From Nemertoderma westbladi (lineage: Eukaryota > Xenacoelomorpha > Nemertodermatida > Nemertodermatidae), in contig JAUCBJ010008049.1 in NCBI GenBank assembly GCA_032718475.1, positions 1 to 64,000 on the forward strand: a DNA stretch of 64,000 bases, read 5' to 3'. A program made the position numbers and the translations under genes. The notes beneath the pieces were generated by a model that was not told where the DNA came from, made no database searches, and was given only the letters and a program-made list of their open reading frames with translations. Positions within the stretch are counted from its first letter, which is position 1. Every line of letters begins with the position of its first letter. Of the stretch, positions 44,240 through 55,175 are shown piece by piece.

Positions 44240-44262
44240 AGTTGTGGGCCACCGTAATAAAG

Positions 44263-47200
44263 ACACACAAACCGCTCTATTTATTAAACAGGGCAATCAG
44301 GAGCGTATAATTGCTAATGTAGGGCTGCGGAGTACAAAACCACTACTTACCGTTGGATGGCGCTAATCTGCCGTCCGCTAATATATTTCCTAATTTTCTA
44401 CGGCTCCTGCTAAATTCTCGTTCCTTTCTCTATCGATTACTCAATAGAGAGCTAACTGTTCGAATATATGAGCCAAACGGGAATAACCAAAACAACAAAC
44501 CCGAATCGGCTCCCTAAGCTTACTTAAAACGAGTGTGAGAGGCTCTACACTCAGAGTATATTCTTATGGCCTAATTTGCTGCTAAAACGCGCTAACAATT
44601 ATGTCTTTTCTAATCTAATCTAATCTAATCGCGTCTAATCGCAAAGACTGGGGTTCCCTAATGGAATGTGTGAATGTGAGAATATTTTAATAATCAAAAC
44701 TTCTAGTACAGTATCTTTAGGGCTAATACCTGCTGTGGGACTAAACTTGCCTACAGCTGGCTTTAGGCCAGCAAAATTACTAATGCGTGTTGCGTACTGT
44801 ATACTGCGATCTAACTTATTGTCCGCTAATTAAATAACCGCCCAGCGTGAATAGTGTACGGTACTTCAAATTACTACCTTAACTACTCTCCGCTATGCTG
44901 CGTACAAATTCTTAATTTTACTAATTATATATATTATATAAATATGTTACAGCGTACTAATTACTAAGTATTCCAGAATGCGCAATTCTAATTTATTACG
45001 TAACTGGTTGTACTAGTAACAGTCTAATACCGTATTATTTTCGACCTAATCAGTAATTATTTACAGTAAACTAAGAAATAGAAATCAATCAAAGGGGGAA
45101 AGAGCACCTATCCAAACATCCGTGATTTATTAGGCACACTTTAGTAACACACCAATCAGCATAACAATCAATATTTTATACTTACCAACTTAGTTCCTAA
45201 CGCACAATTCTCAATTAGCGATCAACAGTTCACAACTCGCAGTCTACTACTCAATTTGCGATGCACAATCCGCAGTTCGCAATTCGCAATGTAAGGCACG
45301 TAGGCCTCTCCCGAGTACATCTAGGCTTCCTAACTAACCCAATTCCTGCCCCCCTAATACTACAAAATAGAGACAAAATCTGGATCATCAGCCCCTAATT
45401 ACTGTACTAACGAGTGGTCCCCACTCTACACTGCCAACTGCCCGACCGCAACAGTGGCCTTCCCGCCAGCGCTGCCCGCCTTTGAATCCTCTGCACTCCC
45501 TTCGTCGCTAACCCCCCGATGCGCCCGCCGCGCTTACCGGTACCTTAGCCCTCCATTAAAATGAATAGCTACCATAACGGCACATGCAAATCACAAAGTC
45601 TGACAGTCTAAGAAATCCCGTGGGATTATTGCGTCGAAAGGAATCACATAGAACCATTTATTAAAGGGTAGAAATCATAGTTCCAATTTGTAATTAACAG
45701 TAATCGTTGGGATTGATTGAGAAACATAAGCAAGAATCAACAGAAATTGCAAATTAGCGAATCATTGCAAGAAAATCGAAAGGGCTGTAATTTGCACGAA
45801 AAACTAAGCATCAAATAATAGTTGAACACTAAGGTATGAGATTACACCGAATTACGATTAACATCATTATTATTACCACTAGCACATACCGGCAAAATGC
45901 CAATTTATAGGTGATTTGAGAAGGGTGATGCAATCGATCTCTCATTGGCTCCCCAATCCGAGCTATCATTAGACCAACCTGGAAGCAGTTAGGCCAATAA
46001 GAGAGCCGGATTGTGAACCTATTGCTCCTTGAAATCGCAAATCGTTACCATAAAAGGTAATTTTCCCGATGCTTAATTTGGCGGTACTAATAATATCATG
46101 CACAAAGGTTAATTTAGCGCAATTATAGAGAAAATTAAAACCAGTAGCTAGCCCCATCAAGGCTAATAACAGGAAGCCCATATCCAGGGTCCAACAAGAA
46201 CTTGCTACCCTGGAACTATCTACTTATATCCTATTACAAAATTACATAGGTAGGGCTACATACTACAAAATGGATGAGTTCAAAATATATGGGCGTTTTA
46301 TTTTCCTTATCTAAATGTCATTGCGCGTTATGCCTTATCTAAATAATTATACTGCATCACGGACTAATATATGATACTATATAATTATACTGTATGATGG
46401 ACTAATATATGTACAGTATAACGGACTAATATATTACATAATGTAGGTACAGCGCCATATACCGTAACACTGCCCCAGATATTGGGCGCCAGTAATTTCT
46501 TAAATATAGTCAAACCAGCACCAGCCTTCCCTTAATAATTTTTTTAAATTATTAAACCCCCAAGCGAAGCAACTAGGGAATTTAATCATTATTTCAGTAA
46601 ATTGACCAATAAATATAAATATGTTAAGATAGAATATAGGAACTACACACACGAGTCGATAATAAAATTGAAAATTAATTAACTAAAAATTCCCTTAATA
46701 ATTAGTCTAGATCAGTCTCGAACCTATTACAGCTCAGCACAGGATACCTACTGTCTGACTTGTCAATCAATAAACCCTCCAAGGACATAATTTGGCTTTC
46801 CATTACGCCTAATACTAATAATATTTTAATAGTTAAATAACTTCTCATTCCATACGCAATTTTTTTTCTTACGAGGTGAAATGTCATTATATTTTGCAAG
46901 GAATTCAGTGGTATAAATTTTAAAATGTGATAATTTTGTATCAAATGCGCTTAGCATTCAGATTACGTTTAGCATTCAGATTCAGATTCCTATGTTAGTC
47001 TATGGGGAAAATGCAGCTGGATTGGTTCTGGCAATGCCAAATTTTGGCGTTCAAAAGGATAAAATTGGGCATTGTGTTCCTAACTGATTCCATTTTGCCA
47101 AACTGGCGTACCAGTAAACAGATAACTCGCAAGAGCATCTGACACCCCAGTTACAAACTTCGAATTATGGCCTTGACTGGGCAATAAATAAAGACAATCC

Positions 47201-49533
47201 GAGTCGTTACCTGAGTCTGAACCACTGATATCACCATCATGCTGGAACCACTATCATTAGATATATCATCTGAATCCGAGTTGTCTACTTCATTAACATT
47301 AACATTAACATTAACATTAACATTTATTCATAACTTCCAAATTAAAATTAAAATTCCAGGCACTATACTTAGACATATTACACAAAAATAATAGTGATTA
47401 TTTACTGCTGCAGCCAGTACACAATTTTGTTCCCTTCCAATTCCAATTCAGTACACTTCCTCTGTCATCTTAGCCATACCACCATAACTTGTTGCGCTGT
47501 AGCCTCGGATATTAATGATCCTCCACCATCAATTTAGACAATATCTATGAAGTTGAAGTTATTTATTGTCAGAGACAGAAAATCGCATGGAATTCACAGA
47601 AATACACATACACAGAAATAAAAATATTAGACATATGGTACCAAATACCTAAGTGCTGTACATACACTTTTACCGTATAAAATTAATATCAAAAAGTAGG
47701 CATACGTAGGTATTACTGTTCAGTTATGATCATATAAAATTGATGTACAGTAGTAGACAAGTACTTCAAAATTGTGTACGTTATCTGATAAAGCACCTCG
47801 TATCTGCTAAAGATTATCTAATAAAATGTTCTGATTCTATTGCTTATTGTTCAGCTGAAGAAACATAGTGAACCTAGTAAAACCTACACTGTGTACACCT
47901 AACAGCTAGCTAGGCTACTACAGTACTACTGACTTGCTGACAGATAATGTAATAGGCCTACATCTACTGCATCAGGAAGTGTCCTGAAGCCACAAGAATC
48001 ACTGCATTTACAGTCCTGAACATTTCCAAACACTTTAGCTCTTTAAGTTTTCTTTGGTCTTTAACTCAGCACAGCATGTGACCGAAATGGACTCTGAATT
48101 CTATTGGCTGATTAAATATTAGGCTGTTATGTATCATTCGATTGAGTCTCACTATATAATTCCTAACAGCTATGTTCACTTTCAGGATAGTATTAACAGT
48201 TCCGTTTAGGTGTCGCACTCTAAATAATATACAGAGTTATGACTTGCGGTAATTATAACATATTGTTGGTTAGAATTATAGCTTTTAATCCCTTTAGAGA
48301 CATAGTATTATGTACTCGCACTCACTCAACCACAGGGAATATATGGGAATACTGACTTGCTGACTTGGGCAAAATTTGTTCATGAATAAGGAGGGAGAGG
48401 GCTCACATACATTGGTGCTATTAAACAGCATAAATCGCATACAGACCATTTGAATATGAATCGAGATTGCTAATTAACCTCCCACTCAACTTACCTCGTT
48501 ATATAATATAAGAAAGTTAGCGGTTATTCATTGTTAATATTGTGTATGTGTCCTCTCCAGATAAATTCAACAATATCCATAAAATTACTATCTTAGTTAT
48601 TTAATCAGTACGTGTGGCAATAGCAATAGAGGTATTTTACTATAATTTGATAAGCTGTAGCCGATGTTCTCTGGCTAAGCAAGTTAGAACACTGACTGAC
48701 AAAAGAAAAAGGCACTGCCATATATAACTTGCCCAGAATAGAATGTCATGGAACTCCCCAGAATCTTGCACCCAGGCAACATCCAATGAAAAGCAACGTT
48801 TCACCTAACAATATTCAATAAAACCTTCGATATTACCTTTGTTTTCTGGAGTTCAATCAGGAATTAAGAAAGAGTAAAACAGCTCTTATTGGCCGCATTA
48901 ATGTGTGATAACCCTAGGATAAAAATGTTTGAGAGCTGTATACCAAAATATAACATGTTTCTGTGCCGCTCATCACTGTTTTAATGTGCCTACAAATAAA
49001 AAACAATATTTAGGAACTGTATTCACATTTAGCTGTGTTAATTCATTTAGTTTTTAATATATTATTGAATCACCAAACTAATCCATATAGGGCGCTAATT
49101 TATTTACATATTAATTTATGTAATTTCAGTACTGTAGGTAGAACTAATTAAACTTATTATGTAATAATATTTTATTTTTTAAGGTTGTTATTTTGGCCCC
49201 TAATACAAAATAATCCAGTTTTAGGATTTATCATCAGTCGTCATGTTTGAATAATATTGAATTTCAATTTAAATGAAACAGAATTAAAATTTATTATGTA
49301 ATTAAAGGGCTACAATGATCCACATTTAATCAAGTACAGTACACATTATGTAAGTAATAAAATTAACACCACCAAAACAAAACATGAAACATCCTGTACT
49401 CAAATGTAAAAGTACTATTTAAAAAGCTCGCGAATTAATGCTGCCCAGTGTACAGCGGTGTCCCCATAAGTGACGCCGGCGAATAGTGAACATTGTCAAG
49501 TACTCAACCTATCTAGGTAGCTCTTCTCAAACA
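44263..49533. other. Five kilobases without recognised gene
   Basis: Both strands show only short ORFs. A (TAATC)n run lies at 44611-44630 and an (AACATT)n hexamer run at 47291-47323. About 45420-45540 is relatively GC-rich, and TCTCTCATTGGCTCC at 45939 pairs loosely with an inverted GGCCAATAAGAGAG at 45991. No transposon tips were found. Confidence 0.55.
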
Positions 49534-51377
49534 CTACCACGCCACGTCGCGTACATCTATACGATTACCTTCAAACCAGCAGTACAGACGGCTCACCAAC
49601 ACATGATTTCTGTTTACGGTGCACCTAAAAATCTCGCCACCCTTAAGCCCTGTCCGCTTTTTTAGGACCATAACAGACCCACACATCACTCCTTCGGGAA
49701 CGCGCTTGGGACATGGGATTGTACGGGCCAATAATCCATTGGCCCATACTACTACTAGGATCGGCATGCTGCATTGCAGCTGCATTTTTAGGAATGCTGT
49801 GCCGGCTTGTCAACAAAATTGCACCGCCACAACTCCCTATCACCCATGACATTTGCTAGATCATCCGCATCTTTAAGGCCTGTGTCCTTTAAGATGCGTC
49901 TCAAGAAAGTCATGGGCTGTCCACCATGCTTATTCACTCCATGAGGCTGCCAAAGTACAAGATTATGCACTGGCTGGTCCTCACGGCGAAAGCAATGTCC
50001 TGCAAAGCGGAGGCGATTTTGTTCTAGTGTCAAGCTTGCGGGAACCAATGAGACACCTCCAATGTTATATAGTGTCTGGTTGGAGATGTGTGCATTGTAC
50101 TTGACACAATGAACCCGGCGTAGCATTCTTGTGAATGTGCCATCCAGAGATTTGGTATCCTCAGCAGTTAGAGCCCAGCATGGACTCCCATAGAGGAGTA
50201 CTGGAACTACTGCTGCTCTAAATAATCGGACCTTAAGTTTCCGATTAATTCACGGTGACTTCCAAATCCTGGAAAGCCTATTCAAGGCTGCCCATGCCTT
50301 TCCCTTACGTATTCGAAGGTCCTCACCTGACTTCGGGATCCATGATCCCAGGTAACAGAAGTCGTCCACATGCTCAAGCATACCATCCTTTGAGCTTATG
50401 CTCATCCGATCAGAGACTTGCTGAGGACTTTCAAAGTTAACTGTCATAATTTTGGTCTTTCTGGAGTTAATAAAAAGACCAACACTAGAAGCAGCATGTT
50501 CTAATGAGCTGAGGAGCCATTGGGATCCCTCTAATGATTCTGAGAGTACTCCTAAGTCATCAGCAAAGTCTAGATCAGTTAGGTACTTGGCAGGATTTCC
50601 TCGACTTCTGGAGCCAGTAGGTGGAGTTATCATCACCCCATCATCATTATGATGATCTAAGGACATGCGTAGAACATAGTCAACCACAATAATGAACAAG
50701 AATGGTGCAAGTGTGTCTCCTTGGAGGACGCCCCATAACACTTCAAATGGTTCTGTGACACCGTCAACAGTAGACACAAATGTTGTCGAACCATCGTATA
50801 CTGATCTGATTGCTGCAATAATTTCATCAGGAATCCCATATAATGAAAGTATGCTGAACATACGTGAGTGAGAGACTGAATCAAAGGCCTTGAAGAAGTC
50901 AACAAAGATAACAGCCAGATGCCTGTCTTTCTTTTTTGATATTTCTTCAATTATCCTTCTAAGTGCCAAAATGGGCTCCATGGTCCCATGACCTTTACGG
51001 AACCCATTCTGATTTCCACGGAGCAGTCTCTCAATGGGATCCCTGATGCGATTTAATAGAATCCTATTGTATAGCTTTGCAGCAATCGAGATCAATGAGA
51101 TTCCCCGAAAAGAACCATAGAGTGTTAGGTTGCCCTTCTTGGGAACTGGCACCAACTTATTTGTTTTCATAGAACGGGCCAATAATCCATTGGCCCGTAG
51201 CCACTCCTGGAAAACTTCGTCGTCGGCAAAAAAAGGGCAAAAAAATTCCAGGGGTTGATCCAGTCGGAAAAGGTAATGTTCCCTTTCTACATGTTACATG
51301 TTACCTTTCTTCTCAACATAGTTTCCTCCGGATTGCTGTGGAGCTTTAAGGGTCACAGATGTGGATTCCTCAGCCAT
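49534..51377 (-). pseudogene. Merlin/IS1595-like transposase N-terminus, split by a retrotransposon
   Basis: From ATG 51377 the minus strand reads MAEESTSVTLKAPQQSGG, meets one TAA near 51300, then continues HYLFRLDQPLEFFCPFFADD and EVFQEWLRANGLLAR up to 51174. There copy E (49746-51173) is inserted. The frame resumes at 49745 with the duplicated ANGLLAR, then TIPCPKRVPEGVMCG, FRCTVNRNHVLVSRL and YCWFEGNRIDV to the stop at 49534. The order W--ANGLL, C-x-C, then (D)G--(F/W)RC and a S(W/C)FE string is the zinc-ribbon start of IS1595/ISXO2-type (Merlin) transposases. The DDE domain is missing here. The join across the retrotransposon is my reconstruction from the target duplication. Confidence 0.65.
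49746..51173 (-). pseudogene. Non-LTR retrotransposon copy E (most complete RT)
   Basis: The longest family member. The frame 51182-50250 covers the RT from TNKLVPVPKKGNLTLYGSF and FRGISLISIAAKLYNRILL through VIFVDFFKAFDSVSHSRMF, GVLQGDTLAPFLF and the catalytic LDFADDLGVLSE to RLSRIWKSP. A TGA then replaces the CGA (Arg) found in copies B and C, a CpG decay mutation. The same frame resumes at 50126-49788 (RFAGHCFRREDQPVHNLV). The tail is (TAG)n at 49746-49755. A 23 bp direct repeat (49723-49745 and 51174-51196) flanks it. The endonuclease part is absent, and the ATG at 51182 lies in flanking host sequence. Confidence 0.9.
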
Positions 51378-52786
51378 TACCGGTAGATTTTGGCCTATCG
51401 CACGGTGGTTAATGTGCAAATGTATACAATAAATTTACCGATATAGTGCTAATGTACTTTATCTGTATGTATTATTAGATTTATTAAAATTCGGTAAAGA
51501 ATTATGAGATACAGTAGAAGTTATGTAATATGCCACTGATCGCATTTATTATATATAACCCCCCACCACCCCCCCTCCCCAACGGGTCCATTCCAATCTA
51601 GGGGCCAAACTACTATTAATATCACACCCAACCACCCTCCAACTACCCCAACCCCCCCCCCCCCCCCCCCCCCCCCCCTTAACACCCCGAATATCATTGG
51701 GTGTTGATGAGGTCAGCCAGATCTATGGCATCACATGACATATTTTTTAATATGTGGTGTACAGTAGTATAGGTCATTTTCATTTCTAAACAGATGAAGG
51801 GTAGGAATAAGTATGAAAATAATAAGTTTAATTCGGAGTTATAATTACCATTCACTACATTACAGTATTAATATTAAAATTCGAAACGGCACGGCAGTAC
51901 GGGAGGTATAATATAAGAGAAATATATTTCAACTGCAGTTCGCAGCCATTATCAATCTCTGAACCAAATAATTAAATGGTAAACGGTAGCGGTAGATTCT
52001 GTTGCCTAAATATAAATTCTTATATAGTATGAGATAATAGTGAATATTGCACAAAACGAACTTACTATAGTACAAGTTATTACTATTACACCAAATAAAC
52101 ACGCGAATGAAATGACCTAACTACAGTACAGTATAATCACTACTTTAGAATTTAGGACATCAAGCAATAAAAAAAACGGGTTTCAGTGGAGGTAGACAAC
52201 TTTAGCGCAGGAAAAAATAATAAAATCCAATTTAATGATTGAATGATTGAATGATTGAAATGTGACGATGTACGACCACTAGAACTGGAGATTATAGTAT
52301 CTGAGTGTGCAGTAGTGGTGGGTGGAGATGTTGCAGTGGTACAGTAGCTGAGTGTGCAGTAGTGGTAGGTGGGGGTGTTGATGATATCCCAGAAATCTTT
52401 CCCCATTGGCACCGGATTTATAGTTGTTATAGAAAACGAATAATGTTATTACTAGCAATAATAAAACAAACCCGACCACCAGATTCAGAACCAAACGTAT
52501 ATTTTCTCGACGGTTATCTTCTTCAGTTTTGGTTTCCCCTGTCATTGAATTTATGCTGCGTCTTCTTTCGCATCTCATCTCTTGTACTGGAATTCTTCCC
52601 ACTGAGGTTGTTTCAGAGAATTGTGAATGCGCTGATAAATATTCGGCATTACTATATTATGGGTACCGACTTTTTGACCAATTATTTGACCATGTTAATG
52701 GCTATTATCATTAGGTTTTTTGTTTTAGAACATAAATGTCATCTTCTACACGGTATTATTTTGCGGGAATGCTAAGGGTCAGTATG
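51378..52786. other. Intergenic stretch with poly-C and small repeats
   Basis: A C27 tract lies at 51652-51678, just after other C-rich runs. GAATGATT repeats occur at 52227-52259, and a direct repeat of about 50 bp (GAGTGTGCAGTAGTGGT) lies at 52301-52370. One minus-strand ORF with a membrane segment is listed separately. Otherwise AT-rich. Confidence 0.5.
52430..52545 (-). other. Possible exon encoding a single-pass membrane protein start
   Basis: From an ATG at 52545 the minus strand reads MTGETKTEEDNRRENIRL, then a hydrophobic run VLNLVVGFVLLLLVITLFVF and YNNYKSG. A splice-donor-like CCG|GTGCCA lies at about 52420. A charged N-terminus, one membrane helix and a donor site would fit the first exon of a type II membrane protein. 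No downstream exon was found, so it may be chance. Confidence 0.25.
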
Positions 52787-54164
52787 AACCGCCTTACATT
52801 ATTTATAAAGGAGTGTCATCTACAAATATGACTTATACCTGGACCAGGAGTGGACCTCCAAATACCGGATATAACATGACGTCAAGTGGGTGGATGGAGG
52901 ATTATGCCTTCGAAGCATGGTTTCGAGACAGATTTATTCCTTCCATGAATGGTAAAACACCTGTTATGATCTATTAGATGGACATGGATCTCATTTAACC
53001 TATGAAACAGCATTATTGGCAAAGACGAAAGGTGTCAGCATTGTGTGTCTCCCTCCACATACATCCCATGTCCTACAACCTCTAGACGTATCTGTCTATG
53101 GCCCAGCTAAAAGATGCTGGAGGAAGATTCTAACTAACTTCTACAGTGAAAGCAGAAGAACATGTGTTAGGAAACCAGCATTCCCTATCCTTCTGAACCT
53201 GCTATGGAATGGAGCATTTGCTGGCAGTCCTAAAAACCTTTTGGGTGGCTTTAAAAACTCGGGAATATTCCCATAAGATATTTCTAAGGTTCCAAAGCAA
53301 AGGATTCTTCCTGGGGTTGCATTTACCTCCGATCAATCAACTGTGGATCTTGCCCTTCAGTACCAACCATGTTCTTCAACTGGGGTACAGCCAACATCTA
53401 CAACTACCGAAACTCAGTCCACTACATCAATAAATGCATCACCCACTGTTTCAATTGTCTCATCAAATAATTCCACAATTCCTGCTGATGATTCCATCTC
53501 TGATTGCACCTCATATAATACTTCCACCATTCTTGAAACAACCTTGCCTGCCTCATCTTCAACATTACCAATGCCTATATATGCAACACCAACAACTTCA
53601 CAACAACACTTGGATATGTGTTCATGTCCAGTTGCTCCATTGCCTGAACCCCTATCAGCTTCATCCATACTTGAAACAACTTCACCTGACACCTCATCTA
53701 TCATTGTAACCCCCTCAACATCAGAACAGCTAACACCACGTAGTGCAATGCGACATGCAATTGTTTCTGCACTACGACCTGTAGAGACTGAATCAACCAA
53801 ACGCACCATTTCAAATATGAGGAATCCTAGAAAACGTGTCCAAGAAAGGATAGGAGGAGTATTAACAGGAGAGGAAGCTTTGAAGCGCCTTAAATGGGAG
53901 GAAGAGGAACGCGAAAGGAAAAAAAAGGAGAAAGTGGATAAACGAATGAAAGGCAAGAGTACAGGAAAGGTGTCTGTTGCGGTTCAACCTCCAAATATTG
54001 ATGATGGAATATGTTATATCTGTAGGGAGCCTGAACCACCTCAAAATTACGAAGAAGAAAATGAAGATATTGATTGGGTGTCCTGCAATACATGTAAACG
54101 CTGGTTTCATGTCAGCTGTGTGGATGACATCGACAATCCTTGCAATATAAGCCAGGAGGAATAG
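52787..54164 (+). pseudogene. pogo/jerky-type DDE transposase with C-terminal PHD-like finger
   Basis: Reads PPYIIYKGVSSTNMTYTW, MTSSGWMEDYAFEAWFRDRF, then after a frameshift near 52970 LDGHGSHLTYETALLAK (second catalytic Asp, DGH-SH), SIVCLPPHTSHVLQPLDVSV (the family PPH--H-LQPLDV block) and LLGGFKNSGIFP. An in-frame TAA at 53274-53276 is followed by DISKVPKQRILPGVAF in the same frame, so it is a nonsense change. A Ser/Thr-rich linker and a Lys/Glu-rich helix (RKRVQERIGG) lead to ICYICREPEPPQNYE and VSCNTCKRWFHVSCVD, a PHD-like C4-x-HC finger. The N-terminal helix-turn-helix and first Asp are missing. Confidence 0.8.
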
Positions 54165-55175
54165 ACAGATTCTTTAAAAAACTAGAAATTACATGAGTTT
54201 AATGAGTAGTGTGAACTCACAAGCATACATGTACTAACAATAATAATATAAGTGAACTCGCAAGAATAATTTTAATTTGCAGATTGGATTAGCCCTACTG
54301 TCAGACTGTAATTGCTGAAATTTGTAGTGTGAACTCAATGCATAAATGCAAATGATAACTGAGTGAGTACTGAAATTGTTTAAACTCAATGCAAATGATA
54401 ACATAATGTAAGTATCAGTACCGTTCCGGTATCATTTTTTTTTATTAGTCATCTTGTTTTTTTTTAAATTCTTTGATGTCCCAAATTACCCCACCCTGGG
54501 AAATTTGGGACAACAAATTAAAATAAAATAAAAAATGACAAGACCTGTAATTTGATAATAATAATTATGCCAAAAAGTTAGGTTGGTATTCAAATGTAAA
54601 AGTTACCATTTACATGTTATTAGAAAAATTGTTTCCAGCCTCCCTATCAGTTAAAAAGCGAGTATTTGTTCCAAATTCCCCCAGTTTACCCTATCAAATA
54701 AAAATTACTAGCTACCATGACTCATAAATTATTCCAGGCAAATATATAATTGAAAATTAAATTATATCTTAAATTGTTTTTACTATCTAATAAATAGTAC
54801 TGGTTAACAAAATAAAAGTACTAGCTATCATCTTACTGTCAAAAGATCAAATATTTGTGCTAGAACAAAAAACCTCATAATAAAAGCCATTTTTACAAGA
54901 AAAAACGTGGTAAAAATTTTTTTCAATTTTTCAATTATAATTTTTTTACTAGCCAATAAAAAGTACTAGCTAACACAAAATCACAATTACTAGCTACCAT
55001 CTTTCTGGCAGATGGTTAAATATTTGTTCCAGAACAAAAAGCCTCATGATACAAGCCATTTTCATATGAAAAGAATTGGTCAAAATGTGGGTACCCGCCC
55101 ATAACATAGTAATGCCAAATATTCATCAGAAACTCCAGAACGACGTGTTGAATTTGCCATAACTAAAATTTAGAT
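54165..55175. other. AT-rich stretch with diverged 190 bp repeats
   Basis: A loose direct repeat combines AAAGTACTAGCTA, AAATATTTGT(G/T)C(T/C)AGAACAAAAA and CCTCAT(A/G)AT, with two copies at about 54790-54960 and 54960-55090. No coding region. Confidence 0.6.

Larger units (their letters stand above)
39143..44256. mobile_element. 5.1 kb DNA transposon with minisatellite inverted termini, HECT-like and integrase-like genes
   Basis: The tips are TACGGTGGCCCACAACTG on the left and its reverse complement on the right, flanked by ATAAAG at 39137-39142 and 44257-44262 (6 bp target duplication). The terminal inverted repeats run about 340-370 bp and consist mostly of a 40 bp tandem unit: eight on the left (39160-39480) and seven on the right (43960-44239). 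A non-repetitive piece (AAATTAAAATATAAAAAAGT) follows at the inner edge on both sides. Two intact convergent ORFs lie between. The layout and IS3-like transposase recall the eukaryotic IS3EU group (or Ginger-like elements); the exact family is my inference. Intact genes and matching tips suggest recent activity. Confidence 0.88.

Noticed and set aside
51174-51182. ATG at 51182 as the true start of the copy E reverse transcriptase
   Set aside because: It lies in the 23 bp target duplication, which is Merlin sequence; copy E is 5'-truncated and has no start of its own.
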